The notes: generated from the letters alone by a model not told the origin. A DNA stretch of 64,000 bases from CAINVV01 sp037137375 (GCA_037137375.1 JBAXKJ010000013.1:1-64000), one strand, 5' to 3'. Numbered from the stretch's first letter, positions 1 to 10,102 are shown. Numbers and translations: made by a program.

Positions 1-74
1 CCTCGGTGATTGACGAAATGAAACGTACCCTGGATGTGAAAGTCCGCGAGGTGGAAGAACTAATCAAACTTTAA
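1..74 (+). CDS. 3' end of an unidentified gene (partial)
   Basis: Only the last 23 codons lie in the window, read in the frame starting at base 3. They encode a charged, probably helical C-terminus ending in EVEELIKL and a TAA stop at 72-74. A hairpin with a T-run follows at once, as expected for the end of a transcription unit. The fragment is too short to assign a family. Confidence 0.6.
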   Translation, partial: SVIDEMKRTLDVKVREVEELIKL

Positions 75-76
75 GT

Positions 77-102
77 AAAGGGGAGCTATTGCTCCTTTTT
101 TT
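77..102 (+). terminator. Rho-independent terminator
   Basis: A 10-bp stem (two G-T pairs) with a four-base TATT loop sits three bases after the stop of the preceding partial gene and runs into a T-rich tract. It separates that gene from the downstream sigma-factor gene. Confidence 0.75.
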
Positions 103-187
103 GTTCGTTACAAAAATATTCATGATGAGTTTTTAGGGGAGAAATAAGTTCCGGAATTTTCTTTTTTGAATTAAATTTCAGTTTCCT

Positions 188-790
188 TTGTATGGAGTGT
201 CAAAAACGCAACAAAATATTCAGTTAAAGGAAGGCAATCCAGCAGCATTTGAGGCATTGTTCAAGCAACTTTTTCCGCGTATGCTGGGTTACTGCAAGCT
301 TTTTGTATCTGATCATGCTCAGGCAAGTGATCTGGTACAGGATTGTTTTGTCAAGCTTTGGGAGAAGCGTTCAACCATCAATCCCGCTCATTCGGTTGAA
401 AGCATGATGTTTGTGATGCTTCGCAACAGATGCCTGAATTGGCTCCGCGACCAAAAATTGCATACCATCCAAAAGGAGATTATTGGTGTTGAGGAAAGCG
501 AAATTCAGCACCTTTACCAACTTGACTTTACCAGCAAAGAAGAAAAATCGATTGAAGAAAGCCTGATTGAAGCCATTCACGAATCGGTTGAAAAGCTTCC
601 TCAGAAAAGGAGAGTCGTGTTTATCAAAGCCAAAATAGAAGGCAAAAAAACCAAGGAAGTTGCTGAGGAACTGGGGATATCAGTCAAGGCTGTCGAAAAA
701 CACATTCACCAGGCTAAAGAACAGATCCGTAATGAAATGCTACTGAAATTTCCACTTCTGTCCATTCTCATTTCAATTATCCTGAAATAA
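188..790 (+). CDS. ECF-type RNA polymerase sigma factor (module 1)
   Basis: This 200-residue protein is an extracytoplasmic-function sigma-70 factor. Region 2 includes the DLVQDCFVKLWEKR stretch near residue 60, and a region 4 helix-turn-helix follows near residues 150-185, including TKEVAEELGISVKAVEKHI. It is followed by a FecR-type anti-sigma and a SusC with an STN domain, the classic trans-envelope relay in which a loaded SusC releases the sigma factor to activate its own locus. No ATG start is available: an in-frame TGA lies at 167-169 and the first candidates are TTG at 188 and GTG at 197. GTG 197 gives an N-terminus closer to the usual length of the family, so the start is uncertain. 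A short hydrophobic tail (LLSILISIIL) ends the protein. Confidence 0.9.
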   Translation: MYGVSKTQQNIQLKEGNPAAFEALFKQLFPRMLGYCKLFVSDHAQASDLVQDCFVKLWEKRSTINPAHSVESMMFVMLRNRCLNWLRDQKLHTIQKEIIGVEESEIQHLYQLDFTSKEEKSIEESLIEAIHESVEKLPQKRRVVFIKAKIEGKKTKEVAEELGISVKAVEKHIHQAKEQIRNEMLLKFPLLSILISIILK

Positions 791-961
791 ACGCTTCACC
801 TCATCTTAAGCAACCTTCGGGCAAATTATTCGAAGGTAAATCTTTAATTGATCTATCCAATGATGTACCCTAAAAGTTAAGCTAAATTATTTCTGCATTT
901 CTCCTCTTTATAAGGTAGGGTTTTTGTGAATCATGTGTACTTATTATGAAAAAACATAAAT

Positions 962-1972
962 ATGGAATCAATTATTAAAAAATACTTGTCAGGCAGGAGC
1001 TCTGCATTAGAACAGAAGGAGCTGTTGCAATGGTTAAGGCTGGACAATCATCCTTCTATTTTTCAGAAAGTTAAAGTAGAATGGGAAAACGAGGTTTCAA
1101 AAGAGGAGATTCCTTCTGAATACCGGCAGGATTGGGCAGAAGTGCAGAATTTGATACAACGGAATATGCAATACGAACTCTTTTCGGTTCGACGGAAATT
1201 GAATTTCTTTCGTTATGCAGCCATTTTCATTACGCTAGTATTAGTTCCATCCTTAATTTATCTGATGCAGTCGGAAAAAGCACCTCCCAGTCAGTTGGTC
1301 TATACTACGGTTGCCGCAGATAATGGTCAAATTTCCAAAGTCGTTTTGCCAGATAGTTCGGTCGTTTGGATCAACTCGGGATCCTCTGTCACCTACAATA
1401 ATCAGTTTTCTGTCAAAAACCGCGACATCAATTTATTGGGCGAGGCATATTTTAAAATACATAAAAACAAGGAGCTTCCTCTTTTGGTTAACATTTCAGG
1501 ATTACAGGTGAAGGTTTTGGGAACAGAATTCAGTGTGTCGGCTTATACTGAAGAACCAAATATTCAAGTAGTACTCGAAAAAGGGAAAGTTGAAATTAGC
1601 CAGATATACAATACCAGTGCCAGGCAGGAAATGAAACCTGGAGAACTGGCATCTTTCAGCAAAGAAAAAAAGGAGCTGGTTCTCACAAAAGTTAATACGC
1701 ATATCTACACCTCCTGGAAAGACGGATTGATTAATATTTACAATCTACCCTTAAGTGAGTTGGTTCTTAAACTTGAAAAACGCTACAATCAGAAATTTGA
1801 AGTGGACGAATCGATTAAAAACATGCCATTTACGTTTACCATAAAAAATGAGAATTTGAATAACGTGCTGAGCCTGATGGAAAAAATTACACCAATAGAA
1901 GTGATTCAACATGGCAATGTCATCGAATTGCGAAATAATAAAAACAGAAAAATGCAAAAAATGAACCATTAG
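962..1972 (+). CDS. FecR-family anti-sigma factor (module 1)
   Basis: This 336-residue inner-membrane protein has an N-terminal cytoplasmic sigma-binding part, one membrane segment at about residues 83-101 (YAAIFITLVLVPSLIYLM) and a periplasmic FecR domain with the conserved LPDSSVVWINSGSSV and GEAYFKI motifs. It should hold the preceding sigma factor inactive until the STN domain of the downstream SusC signals through its periplasmic part. The gap of 171 bases after the sigma gene is larger than in module 2. The ATG at 962 follows an A-rich leader, as is usual in this phylum. Confidence 0.9.
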   Translation: MESIIKKYLSGRSSALEQKELLQWLRLDNHPSIFQKVKVEWENEVSKEEIPSEYRQDWAEVQNLIQRNMQYELFSVRRKLNFFRYAAIFITLVLVPSLIYLMQSEKAPPSQLVYTTVAADNGQISKVVLPDSSVVWINSGSSVTYNNQFSVKNRDINLLGEAYFKIHKNKELPLLVNISGLQVKVLGTEFSVSAYTEEPNIQVVLEKGKVEISQIYNTSARQEMKPGELASFSKEKKELVLTKVNTHIYTSWKDGLINIYNLPLSELVLKLEKRYNQKFEVDESIKNMPFTFTIKNENLNNVLSLMEKITPIEVIQHGNVIELRNNKNRKMQKMNH

Positions 1973-2004
1973 CTTCAGAAGTTTAGCAAGCTAAAAATAA
2001 AAAA

Positions 2005-2058
2005 GCCGGAAAGTGCGTCAACACTTCCCGGCCAATTCACCCCATCTGTGTCAGATGG
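2005..2058 (+). promoter_or_regulatory. Tandem hairpins in the susC leader (module 1)
   Basis: Two stem-loops lie between the fecR stop and the susC start. The first (2005-2032) has an 11-position stem with one A-C mismatch and a six-base loop. The second (2042-2058) is a perfect 7-bp stem with a TGT loop. No U-run follows, so neither is a normal terminator. They could stabilise the susC-susD message, mark an mRNA processing point, or attenuate readthrough from fecR. The core GAAAGTG-N6-CACTTCC recurs in the leader at 12869-12898. Confidence 0.65.
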
Positions 2059-2088
2059 AATTACTAAATAACAAAATCATTCAAAATT

Positions 2089-5000
2089 ATGAAAAAAAAA
2101 TCAGGATTCCGAGGTATGATACCTCTGATCTGGAACAAAAAATGTCTTAGAATCATGCGACTAACTATTCTTTTCTTATTTGTGGGATTGATGCAGGTTT
2201 CGGCCAGTCTTTACAGTCAAAACACCAAACTCAATCTCGACTTCCACAACACAAGCGTGCTGCAAGTTTTGGAAGCGATCGAAAATCAAAGTGAATTTCG
2301 CTTTGCCTACAGTCCCAAATACATCGACATGGAAAGAAAAGTTGATGTTGAAATTAAAGACAAAAGCATAGAACAAACCTTGTCTCTGCTCTTCAACGGA
2401 ACAGATGTCAATTATTCAATTAGCGACAGGCATATTTTGCTGTTCATCGCTATCGAGCAGGCAAAACCTGCCCAACAGAAAAAATCGGTTTCCGGTAAAG
2501 TCACAGACTCATCAGGCACTACTTTACCTGGGGTATCAGTGGTCGTAAAGGGCACCACTTTGGGAGTCATTACGGATATGGATGGAAAGTATTCTCTGTC
2601 AAATTTGCCGGAAAATGCGACTTTACAGTTTACGTTTGTTGGGATGAAGTCACAGGAAATCGTAGTTGGCGAAAAGACTATCATTGATATAAAACTTGAA
2701 GATCAAACTGTTGGCATCGAAGAAGTTGTGGCCGTTGGGTATGGTATCCAAAAAAAGCGTGATGTAACGGGGTCTGTCATATCCATAAAAAGCGAACAAT
2801 TCCAAAATGCACCTCAAACGACTATTGCCCAATCGTTGCAAGGGAAAATGGCCGGGGTACAGATATCTCAAACCTCATCGAGCGCTGAGGGAAATTCGAA
2901 CCAAATCCAGATAAGGGGAGTGCGGTCTATAACGGCCGGAGGAAGTCCGCTGATTGTTGTGGATGGAATTCCCTATTCAGGAATTTTATCCGAGATAAAT
3001 CCCAATGATATTGAATCCATTGAAGTTTTGAAAGACGCCTCATCTGCTGCAATTTATGGAGCAAGGGCAGCCAATGGAGTTATTCTGATTTCAACTAAAA
3101 AGGGATTGATTGGCAAAACAACGGTCTCTTATGAAGGTAATTATGGCCTGGATGTGATGGCTCATACACCCGAAATGATGTCAGCGCAAGAATTTTATAA
3201 TTTTAAGGTTGCAAGAAAGGGTGTTTCTTCTATTACAATTGCTGAACAGCAGGAATATGCCAAAGGAACCGATACGGATTGGTTGGCCTTGGCAACCCGG
3301 ACAGGGAAACGAGAGCAGCATAATATTTCTGTTTCCGGTGGCTCTGAGAATACAAAATATTTCTTCTCTGGTTCTGCAAATAAGACGCAGGGTTTAGCCC
3401 AAAACGATGATTTCAATCGATACACATTTCGGATTAATATAGAAAGTGCCATAACTTCCTGGCTAAAAATAGGAACCAGCACCCAATTGGGCTACTTTGG
3501 CCGCAATGGTGAACCTGCAAATTTCGCTTCTGCCATGACCACGAATCCACTCAATGTACCTTATAATGCAGATGGTACAATAAATTTCACCCCTTGGGCA
3601 GGAGATACTTTTATTAAAAACCCATTGGAGCCTTTAGTCTATACATCTGAGGACGTGGCCCGTTCTGCCGTAAGCAATAATTTTCTTCAGATTGATTTCC
3701 CTTTCCTGAAAGGCCTTACTTACCGTGTAAACTGTGGCTACAATTACCGTTATCGGTTGTATGAATTGTACGTGGGACGAAATACATTGACTGGGAGTCA
3801 GCTTGGGGGACAAATGCAAGTGAACAATCAGGGAAAAGAAGATTGGACGTTAGAGAATATTGTTACTTACAATAAAACATTCGGCAAACACACTGTCGGT
3901 TTTACCGGACTTTATAGTGCGCAACAATACACCGAGAAATTTCACGACCTTACGGCAACCGGCTTCCCCGCCGATTACATGACCTATTATCAATCGAAAG
4001 TGGCAACCGCCTGGGCACCTACAGATTCATACACAAAAACTGCGACTATTTCGCAGATGGCCCGCCTTAATTATAATTTTTCGAGCAAATACCTGCTAAC
4101 GATGACGGCCCGCCGCGATGGATTTTCAGCTTTCGGAACCGATACAAAATTTGGTATTTTCCCTTCTGTGGCACTTGGATGGAATGTCAATGAAGAGTCA
4201 TTTCTGAAATCTATTGTGTGGATAGACAGAGTAAAGTTGCGCGTTTCGTATGGGGTGAATGGAAACCAGGCAATATCTGCCTATTCGACTTTACCCACCA
4301 TGTCTGGTCAGAATTTTTTGGATAACAACAAAAAACCGTTAATTGGTTTTTATCCCAATAAATTGGGTGATCCCGTTTTAGGTTGGGAAACAACAAGATC
4401 TTTCAATATTGGTTTGGACCACTCTTTTCTAAAAGGCAGATTATCTGGAACGATTGATGCATATAGCACTGCAACCGAAAATTTACTCCTCAATTGTGCC
4501 ATACCTCAAATAAACGGGGTAGGCAGTATTACGAAGAATATCGGAAAAACAACAGGTCAGGGGATTGAACTTCAACTTTCTTCCATAAATGTGAGAACCA
4601 AAGATTTCTCCTGGACAACCGATCTTAATTTGTCATTTCAACGCTCTCAAATCCGCAACGTGGGCAGTTATGATGCCAATGGCAACCCAACAGACAACAT
4701 TGCCAACAATTGGTTCATTGGCAAACCAATCGGGGTAATTTATGGATATGCATTCGATGGTATCTGGCAAGCAGGTGATAATATTGCCAGTTCATGGATG
4801 CCGACAGCAAAACCCGGTGATGTCAAAATCAAGGACATAAGCGGGCCCAATGGGGTACCGGACAATAAAATTGATGTCAATGACCGTACAATACTTGGGA
4901 AAACAAATCCTGATATGATTGGAGGTATTACCAACACTTTTCAATACAAAGCCATAACCTTCAGTTTTTTCATCAATGCAGTGAAGGGAATAACGAAATA

Positions 5001-5361
5001 CACCGACTACAACAGTACTTGGGTTGATGGAAGGTACAACATGCGCTTCAGAACCTGGTGGACTGCTGATAACCCGATCAACACGTATCCCGCAAACCGG
5101 GAAGATTCAAACCCTTACGGAGCTGGATATTTCGGAAATACAAATGATGGCAGCTTTATTAGATTGAGTAATGTCTCCTTGGCGTACAAGTTTTCCCCCA
5201 TTCTTCTCAAAAAGTTAAAGATGAATAATTTGGAAGTCTATGTGAACGCTAAGAACCTGGCTACTTTGACTCATTTCATCGGACTGGATCCGGAGCTTTC
5301 TTCTGATTATGCTGTTCCTTTTTCACGGTCATTTTTAGTAGGTATTCGGTTCAATTTGTAA
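2089..5361 (+). CDS. SusC-like TonB-dependent outer-membrane transporter with STN domain (module 1)
   Basis: The 1090-residue protein imports oligosaccharides, probably xylan-derived given its neighbours, across the outer membrane. In order it has a signal segment (about residues 23-43), an STN domain (about 46-119) that talks to FecR, a carboxypeptidase-regulatory-like beta domain (about 133-209), a TonB box EEVVAVGYG (211-219), a plug domain and a 22-stranded barrel ending in a hydrophobic F-N-L terminus. The STN domain and the upstream sigma/FecR pair mark it as a transducer. The susD partner starts 18 bases downstream. Its ATG sits in the A-rich context ACAAAATC...AAAATTATG, shared with the other susC genes here. 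Confidence 0.95.
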   Translation: MKKKSGFRGMIPLIWNKKCLRIMRLTILFLFVGLMQVSASLYSQNTKLNLDFHNTSVLQVLEAIENQSEFRFAYSPKYIDMERKVDVEIKDKSIEQTLSLLFNGTDVNYSISDRHILLFIAIEQAKPAQQKKSVSGKVTDSSGTTLPGVSVVVKGTTLGVITDMDGKYSLSNLPENATLQFTFVGMKSQEIVVGEKTIIDIKLEDQTVGIEEVVAVGYGIQKKRDVTGSVISIKSEQFQNAPQTTIAQSLQGKMAGVQISQTSSSAEGNSNQIQIRGVRSITAGGSPLIVVDGIPYSGILSEINPNDIESIEVLKDASSAAIYGARAANGVILISTKKGLIGKTTVSYEGNYGLDVMAHTPEMMSAQEFYNFKVARKGVSSITIAEQQEYAKGTDTDWLALATRTGKREQHNISVSGGSENTKYFFSGSANKTQGLAQNDDFNRYTFRINIESAITSWLKIGTSTQLGYFGRNGEPANFASAMTTNPLNVPYNADGTINFTPWAGDTFIKNPLEPLVYTSEDVARSAVSNNFLQIDFPFLKGLTYRVNCGYNYRYRLYELYVGRNTLTGSQLGGQMQVNNQGKEDWTLENIVTYNKTFGKHTVGFTGLYSAQQYTEKFHDLTATGFPADYMTYYQSKVATAWAPTDSYTKTATISQMARLNYNFSSKYLLTMTARRDGFSAFGTDTKFGIFPSVALGWNVNEESFLKSIVWIDRVKLRVSYGVNGNQAISAYSTLPTMSGQNFLDNNKKPLIGFYPNKLGDPVLGWETTRSFNIGLDHSFLKGRLSGTIDAYSTATENLLLNCAIPQINGVGSITKNIGKTTGQGIELQLSSINVRTKDFSWTTDLNLSFQRSQIRNVGSYDANGNPTDNIANNWFIGKPIGVIYGYAFDGIWQAGDNIASSWMPTAKPGDVKIKDISGPNGVPDNKIDVNDRTILGKTNPDMIGGITNTFQYKAITFSFFINAVKGITKYTDYNSTWVDGRYNMRFRTWWTADNPINTYPANREDSNPYGAGYFGNTNDGSFIRLSNVSLAYKFSPILLKKLKMNNLEVYVNAKNLATLTHFIGLDPELSSDYAVPFSRSFLVGIRFNL

Positions 5362-5379
5362 TTTCAAAATCAGATTATA

Positions 5380-7026
5380 ATGAAAAATATAGCAAAAATA
5401 TTTGTTTTCGTATTGTTCCTTCAATTAATACAAGGTTGCAACGAAAAAGAGTTCCTACAGGAAGCCCCAAAAGACGCAACGTATGCGGATAATTTATTTC
5501 TCAGCTATGATGGTTTTTTATTAGCCAAGAATGCTCTATTGGCATTCCCCCGAAAAGAACGTTCGGAAGTAATTCTAAATGGCGAGGTCGGGCAGATATG
5601 GAAAATCGGAACCGATGTTGCCTGGGCTATCTCCGAACTTTCAACGTCGAGAGGTCTCAACCAATACACAACAGTTGACCTCGTTCCTACCATGACGGTT
5701 TTGAATGGTGATAACTCCAATCCAGGAATCTTTTTGGTGCTTTACCAAACCATTGTTTCAGCAAATACAATTATTGAGCGTGCAGCCAATCCTGCCATAA
5801 ACTGGCAGGGAAGTACTCCTGCAATAAACGATAGCCGCAAAAGCGAGATAATTGGTCACGCCAAACTTATTCGCGCCTGGGCTTACCGGCATCTTGTAAT
5901 GACTTTTGGTGCGGTGCCGCTCAATGTAACAGAAATTAATGGGACGAATTTTCGGACCGATTGGAGAAGGGATCCGGTCGAATTGATCCAAAAACAAATT
6001 GAAGAAGATTTGTTGTTTGCTGAAAGTTCGTTGCCAGACAATGCAAAAGATGTTACGCGTCTTTCGAAAGTGATTGCACAATACTATCTTGCAGATTTAT
6101 ATCTATGGCAAGGTAAAAATTACGAGGCAGAACAAAAATTACGAGCAATTGTAACAAACACCAATTTTGCACTTATCACCAACCGATACGGCGTTAAATC
6201 AACTTTACCAGGATGTCCGTTTATGGACCAATTTTACAGCGGGAATATCATGCCAACACAAGGCAATACCGAAGCGCTTTGGGTATTCCCCGATACAGAT
6301 GTGGATCTGGCACTCGGTCAGTATGCCAATGCAATGAGAAGAGGCTGGATTCCCACCTATTACAACAAAAATATTGCTTACTTGCCTGAATATGGTGGTC
6401 GTGGTATTGGTAGAGAAGGAATTACGGCTTGGGCTTTAAGTATTTATGAGCCAAAAGATGACCGTTACAGTTCTTATGCACTTCGCAGGAGTTATGTGGA
6501 CAAAACCGGAGCAACCCTGAAATGTGATTCCACTGCAAGCAAAATGGTTACCAATGCCAATTTGTGGGTTTGCACCCGTAAATGGGACTGGACCTTTGCC
6601 GATCCTGCACGCTGGGGCGATTCTTATGCCTACGGCGACCAAACCTATATAAGACTTTCTGATGTTTATTTACTATTGGCAGAGGCACTTTTTAAACAAA
6701 ATAAATCAAGTGAAGTAGATGGTGCCGCCTATTGGATAAATAAAGTCCGCACGCGGTCTAATGCAACTCCAATCACTGCTGGTACCGTTACACTTGATTA
6801 TATTCTGGACGAAAGGGCACGCGAATTGATTACAGAAGAGAACAGGCGCGAAACTTTATACCGCACTGGCAAACTGCTGGAAAGGACAAGATTGTACAAT
6901 CCGATTGCAAATGGAACCCGGAATGGTGTTGCTGGCATGCAGGCATTTCAGCAATTGCTCCCTATCCCACAAAGGATTATAGATGCAAATAGTGGTTATA
7001 AGATGGAACAAAATCCAGGTTACTAA
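5380..7026 (+). CDS. SusD/RagB-family glycan-binding lipoprotein (module 1)
   Basis: This 548-residue lipoprotein has a lipobox ending at Cys20 (LIQGC). It is expected to cap the preceding SusC barrel on the cell surface and capture glycan. TPR-like helical repeats appear in the first half (the SEIIGHAKLIRAWAYRHLV segment) and the usual SusD C-terminal motifs are present (DERARELITEENRRETLYRT, LLPIPQRIIDAN). The short gap to susC supports co-translation. No specific ligand can be read from sequence; the downstream GH43/GH10/CE6 enzymes suggest xylan. Confidence 0.93.
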   Translation: MKNIAKIFVFVLFLQLIQGCNEKEFLQEAPKDATYADNLFLSYDGFLLAKNALLAFPRKERSEVILNGEVGQIWKIGTDVAWAISELSTSRGLNQYTTVDLVPTMTVLNGDNSNPGIFLVLYQTIVSANTIIERAANPAINWQGSTPAINDSRKSEIIGHAKLIRAWAYRHLVMTFGAVPLNVTEINGTNFRTDWRRDPVELIQKQIEEDLLFAESSLPDNAKDVTRLSKVIAQYYLADLYLWQGKNYEAEQKLRAIVTNTNFALITNRYGVKSTLPGCPFMDQFYSGNIMPTQGNTEALWVFPDTDVDLALGQYANAMRRGWIPTYYNKNIAYLPEYGGRGIGREGITAWALSIYEPKDDRYSSYALRRSYVDKTGATLKCDSTASKMVTNANLWVCTRKWDWTFADPARWGDSYAYGDQTYIRLSDVYLLLAEALFKQNKSSEVDGAAYWINKVRTRSNATPITAGTVTLDYILDERARELITEENRRETLYRTGKLLERTRLYNPIANGTRNGVAGMQAFQQLLPIPQRIIDANSGYKMEQNPGY

Positions 7027-7034
7027 TTGAAAAT

Positions 7035-7105
7035 TCTTTGTTGTTGATTGTGGAATATTTCTTAATTTAGAGTTGAGAGTACATTCTAACAATCAACAAC
7101 AAAGA
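7035..7105. repeat. 17-bp perfect inverted repeat between susD and GH43
   Basis: Bases 7035-7051 (TCTTTGTTGTTGATTGT) are exactly complementary to 7089-7105, with a 37-base spacer that can add four more pairs (7053-7056 with 7083-7086) after a small internal loop. No T-run follows. It may act as an intercistronic stabilising or attenuating hairpin between susD and the enzyme genes. Confidence 0.7.
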
Positions 7106-7228
7106 TAATATTATAATATAAGGAGAGTAAGATGGAAAGCCCCATGCCTATCCATGATCCAGCATAATCAATTCTCTTCAAGAGATTTAAACACTATTCG
7201 TCAGCTCACTTCCAAAGAATTTAATCCT

Positions 7229-8872
7229 ATGTGTCATTACAAACCTTTATGCCGGTCTATCCTCCTCGCCACTTTCTGTCTCTTCTTCACTTTATACATT
7301 GAAGCCCAAACGTCGGCACCCTATGTATCAAAGGTTTGGGTCTCCGACCAAGGAGACGGAACCTACAAAAATCCGATCATCAATGCAGATTATTCTGACC
7401 CCGATGTGATAAGGGTGGGAAATGACTATTACATGATATCTTCAAGTTTCAATTGTGTACCTGGCATACCCATTCTGCATTCTAAGGATATGGTGAACTG
7501 GAAACTGGTCAATTATGCTCTGAAGCGACTTATTCCTGAAGATTTTTTCTCCAAGCCCCAACAAGGCAAAGGTGTTTATGCTCCTTGTATCAGGTATCAC
7601 AAAGGCGAGTTTTTTATATTCTGGCCAGATCCAGATTCGGGTATTTATATGACCAAAACCAAAGATCCATTGGGTGAATGGGACTCATCCGTTTTGGTGA
7701 AAGACGGTAAAGGCTTGATTGATCCTACTCCCCTTTGGGATGATGATGGGAAGGTGTATCTGGCTTTTGCTTGGGCTAAAAGCCGTGCCGGATTTAATAG
7801 TGTCATAACAGTGAATGAGTTGAATGCATCCGCCAACAAGGTCATTGGAGCTGACGTGCTGGTTTATGATGGTTTAGTTCATGGTGATAATATTATTGAA
7901 GGTCCGAAATTTTACAAACGAAATGGATATTATTACATCTTCGCTCCGGCAGGAAGTGTGGAGACAGGTTGGCAAGTAATCTTGCGTTCCAAAAATATTT
8001 ACGGCCCATACGAAAATAAAATTGTTCTCGCCCAAGGAAAAACGGACATCAACGGCCCGCATCAAGGGGCTTGGGTTGAGTCTCCAAACGGGGAATCGTG
8101 GTTTTTTCATTTTCAGGATAAGGGAGTTTATGGTCGAGTAGTCCATTTACAGCCAATGAAATGGATATACGATTGGCCAATTATAGGATTTGATTCTGAT
8201 CATGATGGTTGTGGCGAACCTGTTCTGACGCATGAAAAACCAAACGTTGGTAAAACTTACCCTTTACAAACAGTTAAAGAAAGTGACGAATTTGAAGATG
8301 AGAAAATAGGAATACAATGGCAATGGCCCTGTAATCCCAGTCATTTTTGGGCACAACCTTCCCGATTGGGGTTTTTGCGGATGACAGCTGAATTTACACC
8401 GCCGGATTTTGTGAATTTTTGGAGCGTATCAAACCTTTTACTCCAAAAAATACCGGCGGAGGAATTTTCGGCTACCACAAAACTTGAGTTTAAATCTGAA
8501 ATAGTTGGTGAAAAGGCAGGACTTGTAGTAATGGGTCGCGATTATGCAACCCTATCTTTGGTAAAAACAGGAACCGGATATGCACTGGAGCAATCTGTTT
8601 GTATTGATGCTGAAAAGCAAAACCCGGAGAAAATTGTCAAAAAAATTGATTTTGAAAATAATCAGATCTATCTTCAGGTACAGATGAAAAACAAAGGAAT
8701 TTGCATCTTTAGGTACAGTGTGGATGGCAAAGAATATGCAACTCTGCCAGAAATATTTACTGCACGTCAAGGCAAATGGATAGGGGCAAAAGTAGGCTTA
8801 TTTTGCGTTAACCCTTTGAAGAGTGGAGTAAGGGGACATGCTGATGTGGATTGGTTCAGAGTAGATAAGTAG
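7229..8872 (+). CDS. GH43-family beta-xylosidase/alpha-L-arabinofuranosidase
   Basis: The exported 547-residue enzyme has a signal peptide (ILLATFCLFFTLYIEAQ) and a five-bladed propeller with the three GH43 acidic residues visible: the base Asp in NADYSDPDVIR, the middle Asp in GLIDPTPLWDDDG and the acid Glu in IIEGPKFYKRNGYYY. A C-terminal beta-sandwich (about residues 350-547) is typical of xylan-active GH43 enzymes. It should remove xylose or arabinose from xylo-oligosaccharides. The open frame extends to an ATG at 7154, but the ATG at 7229 places the signal peptide at the N-terminus and is preferred. It clusters with GH10 and CE6 genes. Confidence 0.88.
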   Translation: MCHYKPLCRSILLATFCLFFTLYIEAQTSAPYVSKVWVSDQGDGTYKNPIINADYSDPDVIRVGNDYYMISSSFNCVPGIPILHSKDMVNWKLVNYALKRLIPEDFFSKPQQGKGVYAPCIRYHKGEFFIFWPDPDSGIYMTKTKDPLGEWDSSVLVKDGKGLIDPTPLWDDDGKVYLAFAWAKSRAGFNSVITVNELNASANKVIGADVLVYDGLVHGDNIIEGPKFYKRNGYYYIFAPAGSVETGWQVILRSKNIYGPYENKIVLAQGKTDINGPHQGAWVESPNGESWFFHFQDKGVYGRVVHLQPMKWIYDWPIIGFDSDHDGCGEPVLTHEKPNVGKTYPLQTVKESDEFEDEKIGIQWQWPCNPSHFWAQPSRLGFLRMTAEFTPPDFVNFWSVSNLLLQKIPAEEFSATTKLEFKSEIVGEKAGLVVMGRDYATLSLVKTGTGYALEQSVCIDAEKQNPEKIVKKIDFENNQIYLQVQMKNKGICIFRYSVDGKEYATLPEIFTARQGKWIGAKVGLFCVNPLKSGVRGHADVDWFRVDK

Positions 8873-9019
8873 GCAACTGCCTGCAAAATCTAATCAACGG
8901 ATCATCTTATTAATTTCATCGCTTTCATCAAATGATATTTGCACGGGCAAAGTTTCATCTCGCATTAGCATGAGAAGCTGGAGGATCATTACGGCAAATG
9001 AAAATCAAATGATAAACTT

Positions 9020-10102
9020 GTGAAAAATTTTCTTTCAATCTTGATAACATTTTTAATTTTTTGTTGCTTCATTCAATGCAATAACGGCACCTCCGACATA
9101 GCTCCAGAAGTTAAATTCCCAGTGGAGAACTATGAGAAAAAATTGAAAGAGATCTCCACCTTCCCAATAGGTGCTGCAATGAGTTTTAGCACATTTAGTA
9201 ATTCATCCTCTCTGAATATTGTAAAAGAGGAGTTTAATAGTATTACCTGTGAGAACGCCATGAAGATTGCAGCCACGCAGCCAACAGCAAATGGGTTTGA
9301 TTTTTCACAGGCAGATTCTATTGTAGCCTTTTCTCTGCGACAGGGAAAACGAATTCATGGACACACGCTGATATGGGGAAATTCTTTACCCTCTTGGGTT
9401 ACCAATTTCAAAGGGGATTCGTTGGCGTGGGAAAATTTAATGAAAACCAGAATCCAGACAATGGTTACACATTTTAAAGGTAAAGTAAAATCATGGGACG
9501 TCGTTAATGAAGCTTTTAATGACGACGGATCCTTACGGCGATTTGCATTAAACAGTTCGCAAAAAGACAATTTATGGTGCCAAAAACTTGGTTTTGACTT
9601 CATTGCTCGATGTTTTCAATATGCGCATGAAGCCGATCCTGATGTAATGCTATTTTACAACGATTATGGGCAGGAATATAGTTCAAAGAAAAATAGCGCG
9701 ATCATTGCCATGGTTTCAGAATTTAAACGTAGAGGAATCCCTATTCACGGAATCGGAATACAAATGCACACCAACTTGGAGCGACCTGACTTGGACATTA
9801 AAAATGCAATTCAGATTATGGCATCAACAGGACTTATTATTCACATCTCCGAATTAGACATCTCCATAAATAAATCTCAAACATTAAGCCAACCAACAGA
9901 TAATTTGCTGGAACAACAAAAACAAAAATACAAGAGTATCGCCGAATATTTTAAGCTGGTGCCGTCATCTCAACGCTATGGTATTACCATGTGGGGTATT
10001 ACCGATGCAACTACTTGGATTTCTAATGACTGGCCTTTACTTTGGGATAAAAACTATGGAAAGAAACCAGCGTACTCAGGCTTTTCTGAAGGATTAAAAT
10101 AA
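9020..10102 (+). CDS. GH10 endo-1,4-beta-xylanase lipoprotein
   Basis: This 360-residue protein is a surface or periplasmic xylanase anchored through Cys20 (FCCFIQC). The GH10 barrel shows HGHTLIWG, the acid/base Glu164 in WDVVNEAF and the nucleophile Glu278 in IHISELDI. It lacks an added carbohydrate-binding module, so it is a plain catalytic barrel with a short linker. The start is GTG at 9020, which directly precedes the lipoprotein signal; no ATG gives a better N-terminus. It would cut xylan into oligosaccharides for the upstream SusC/SusD pair. Confidence 0.93.
   Translation: MKNFLSILITFLIFCCFIQCNNGTSDIAPEVKFPVENYEKKLKEISTFPIGAAMSFSTFSNSSSLNIVKEEFNSITCENAMKIAATQPTANGFDFSQADSIVAFSLRQGKRIHGHTLIWGNSLPSWVTNFKGDSLAWENLMKTRIQTMVTHFKGKVKSWDVVNEAFNDDGSLRRFALNSSQKDNLWCQKLGFDFIARCFQYAHEADPDVMLFYNDYGQEYSSKKNSAIIAMVSEFKRRGIPIHGIGIQMHTNLERPDLDIKNAIQIMASTGLIIHISELDISINKSQTLSQPTDNLLEQQKQKYKSIAEYFKLVPSSQRYGITMWGITDATTWISNDWPLLWDKNYGKKPAYSGFSEGLK

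Noticed and set aside
8926..9014. Direct repeats of ATCAAATGATA before the xylanase gene as an attachment site
   Set aside because: Eleven bases of AT-rich sequence 77 bases apart with nothing mobile between them; chance is a sufficient explanation.
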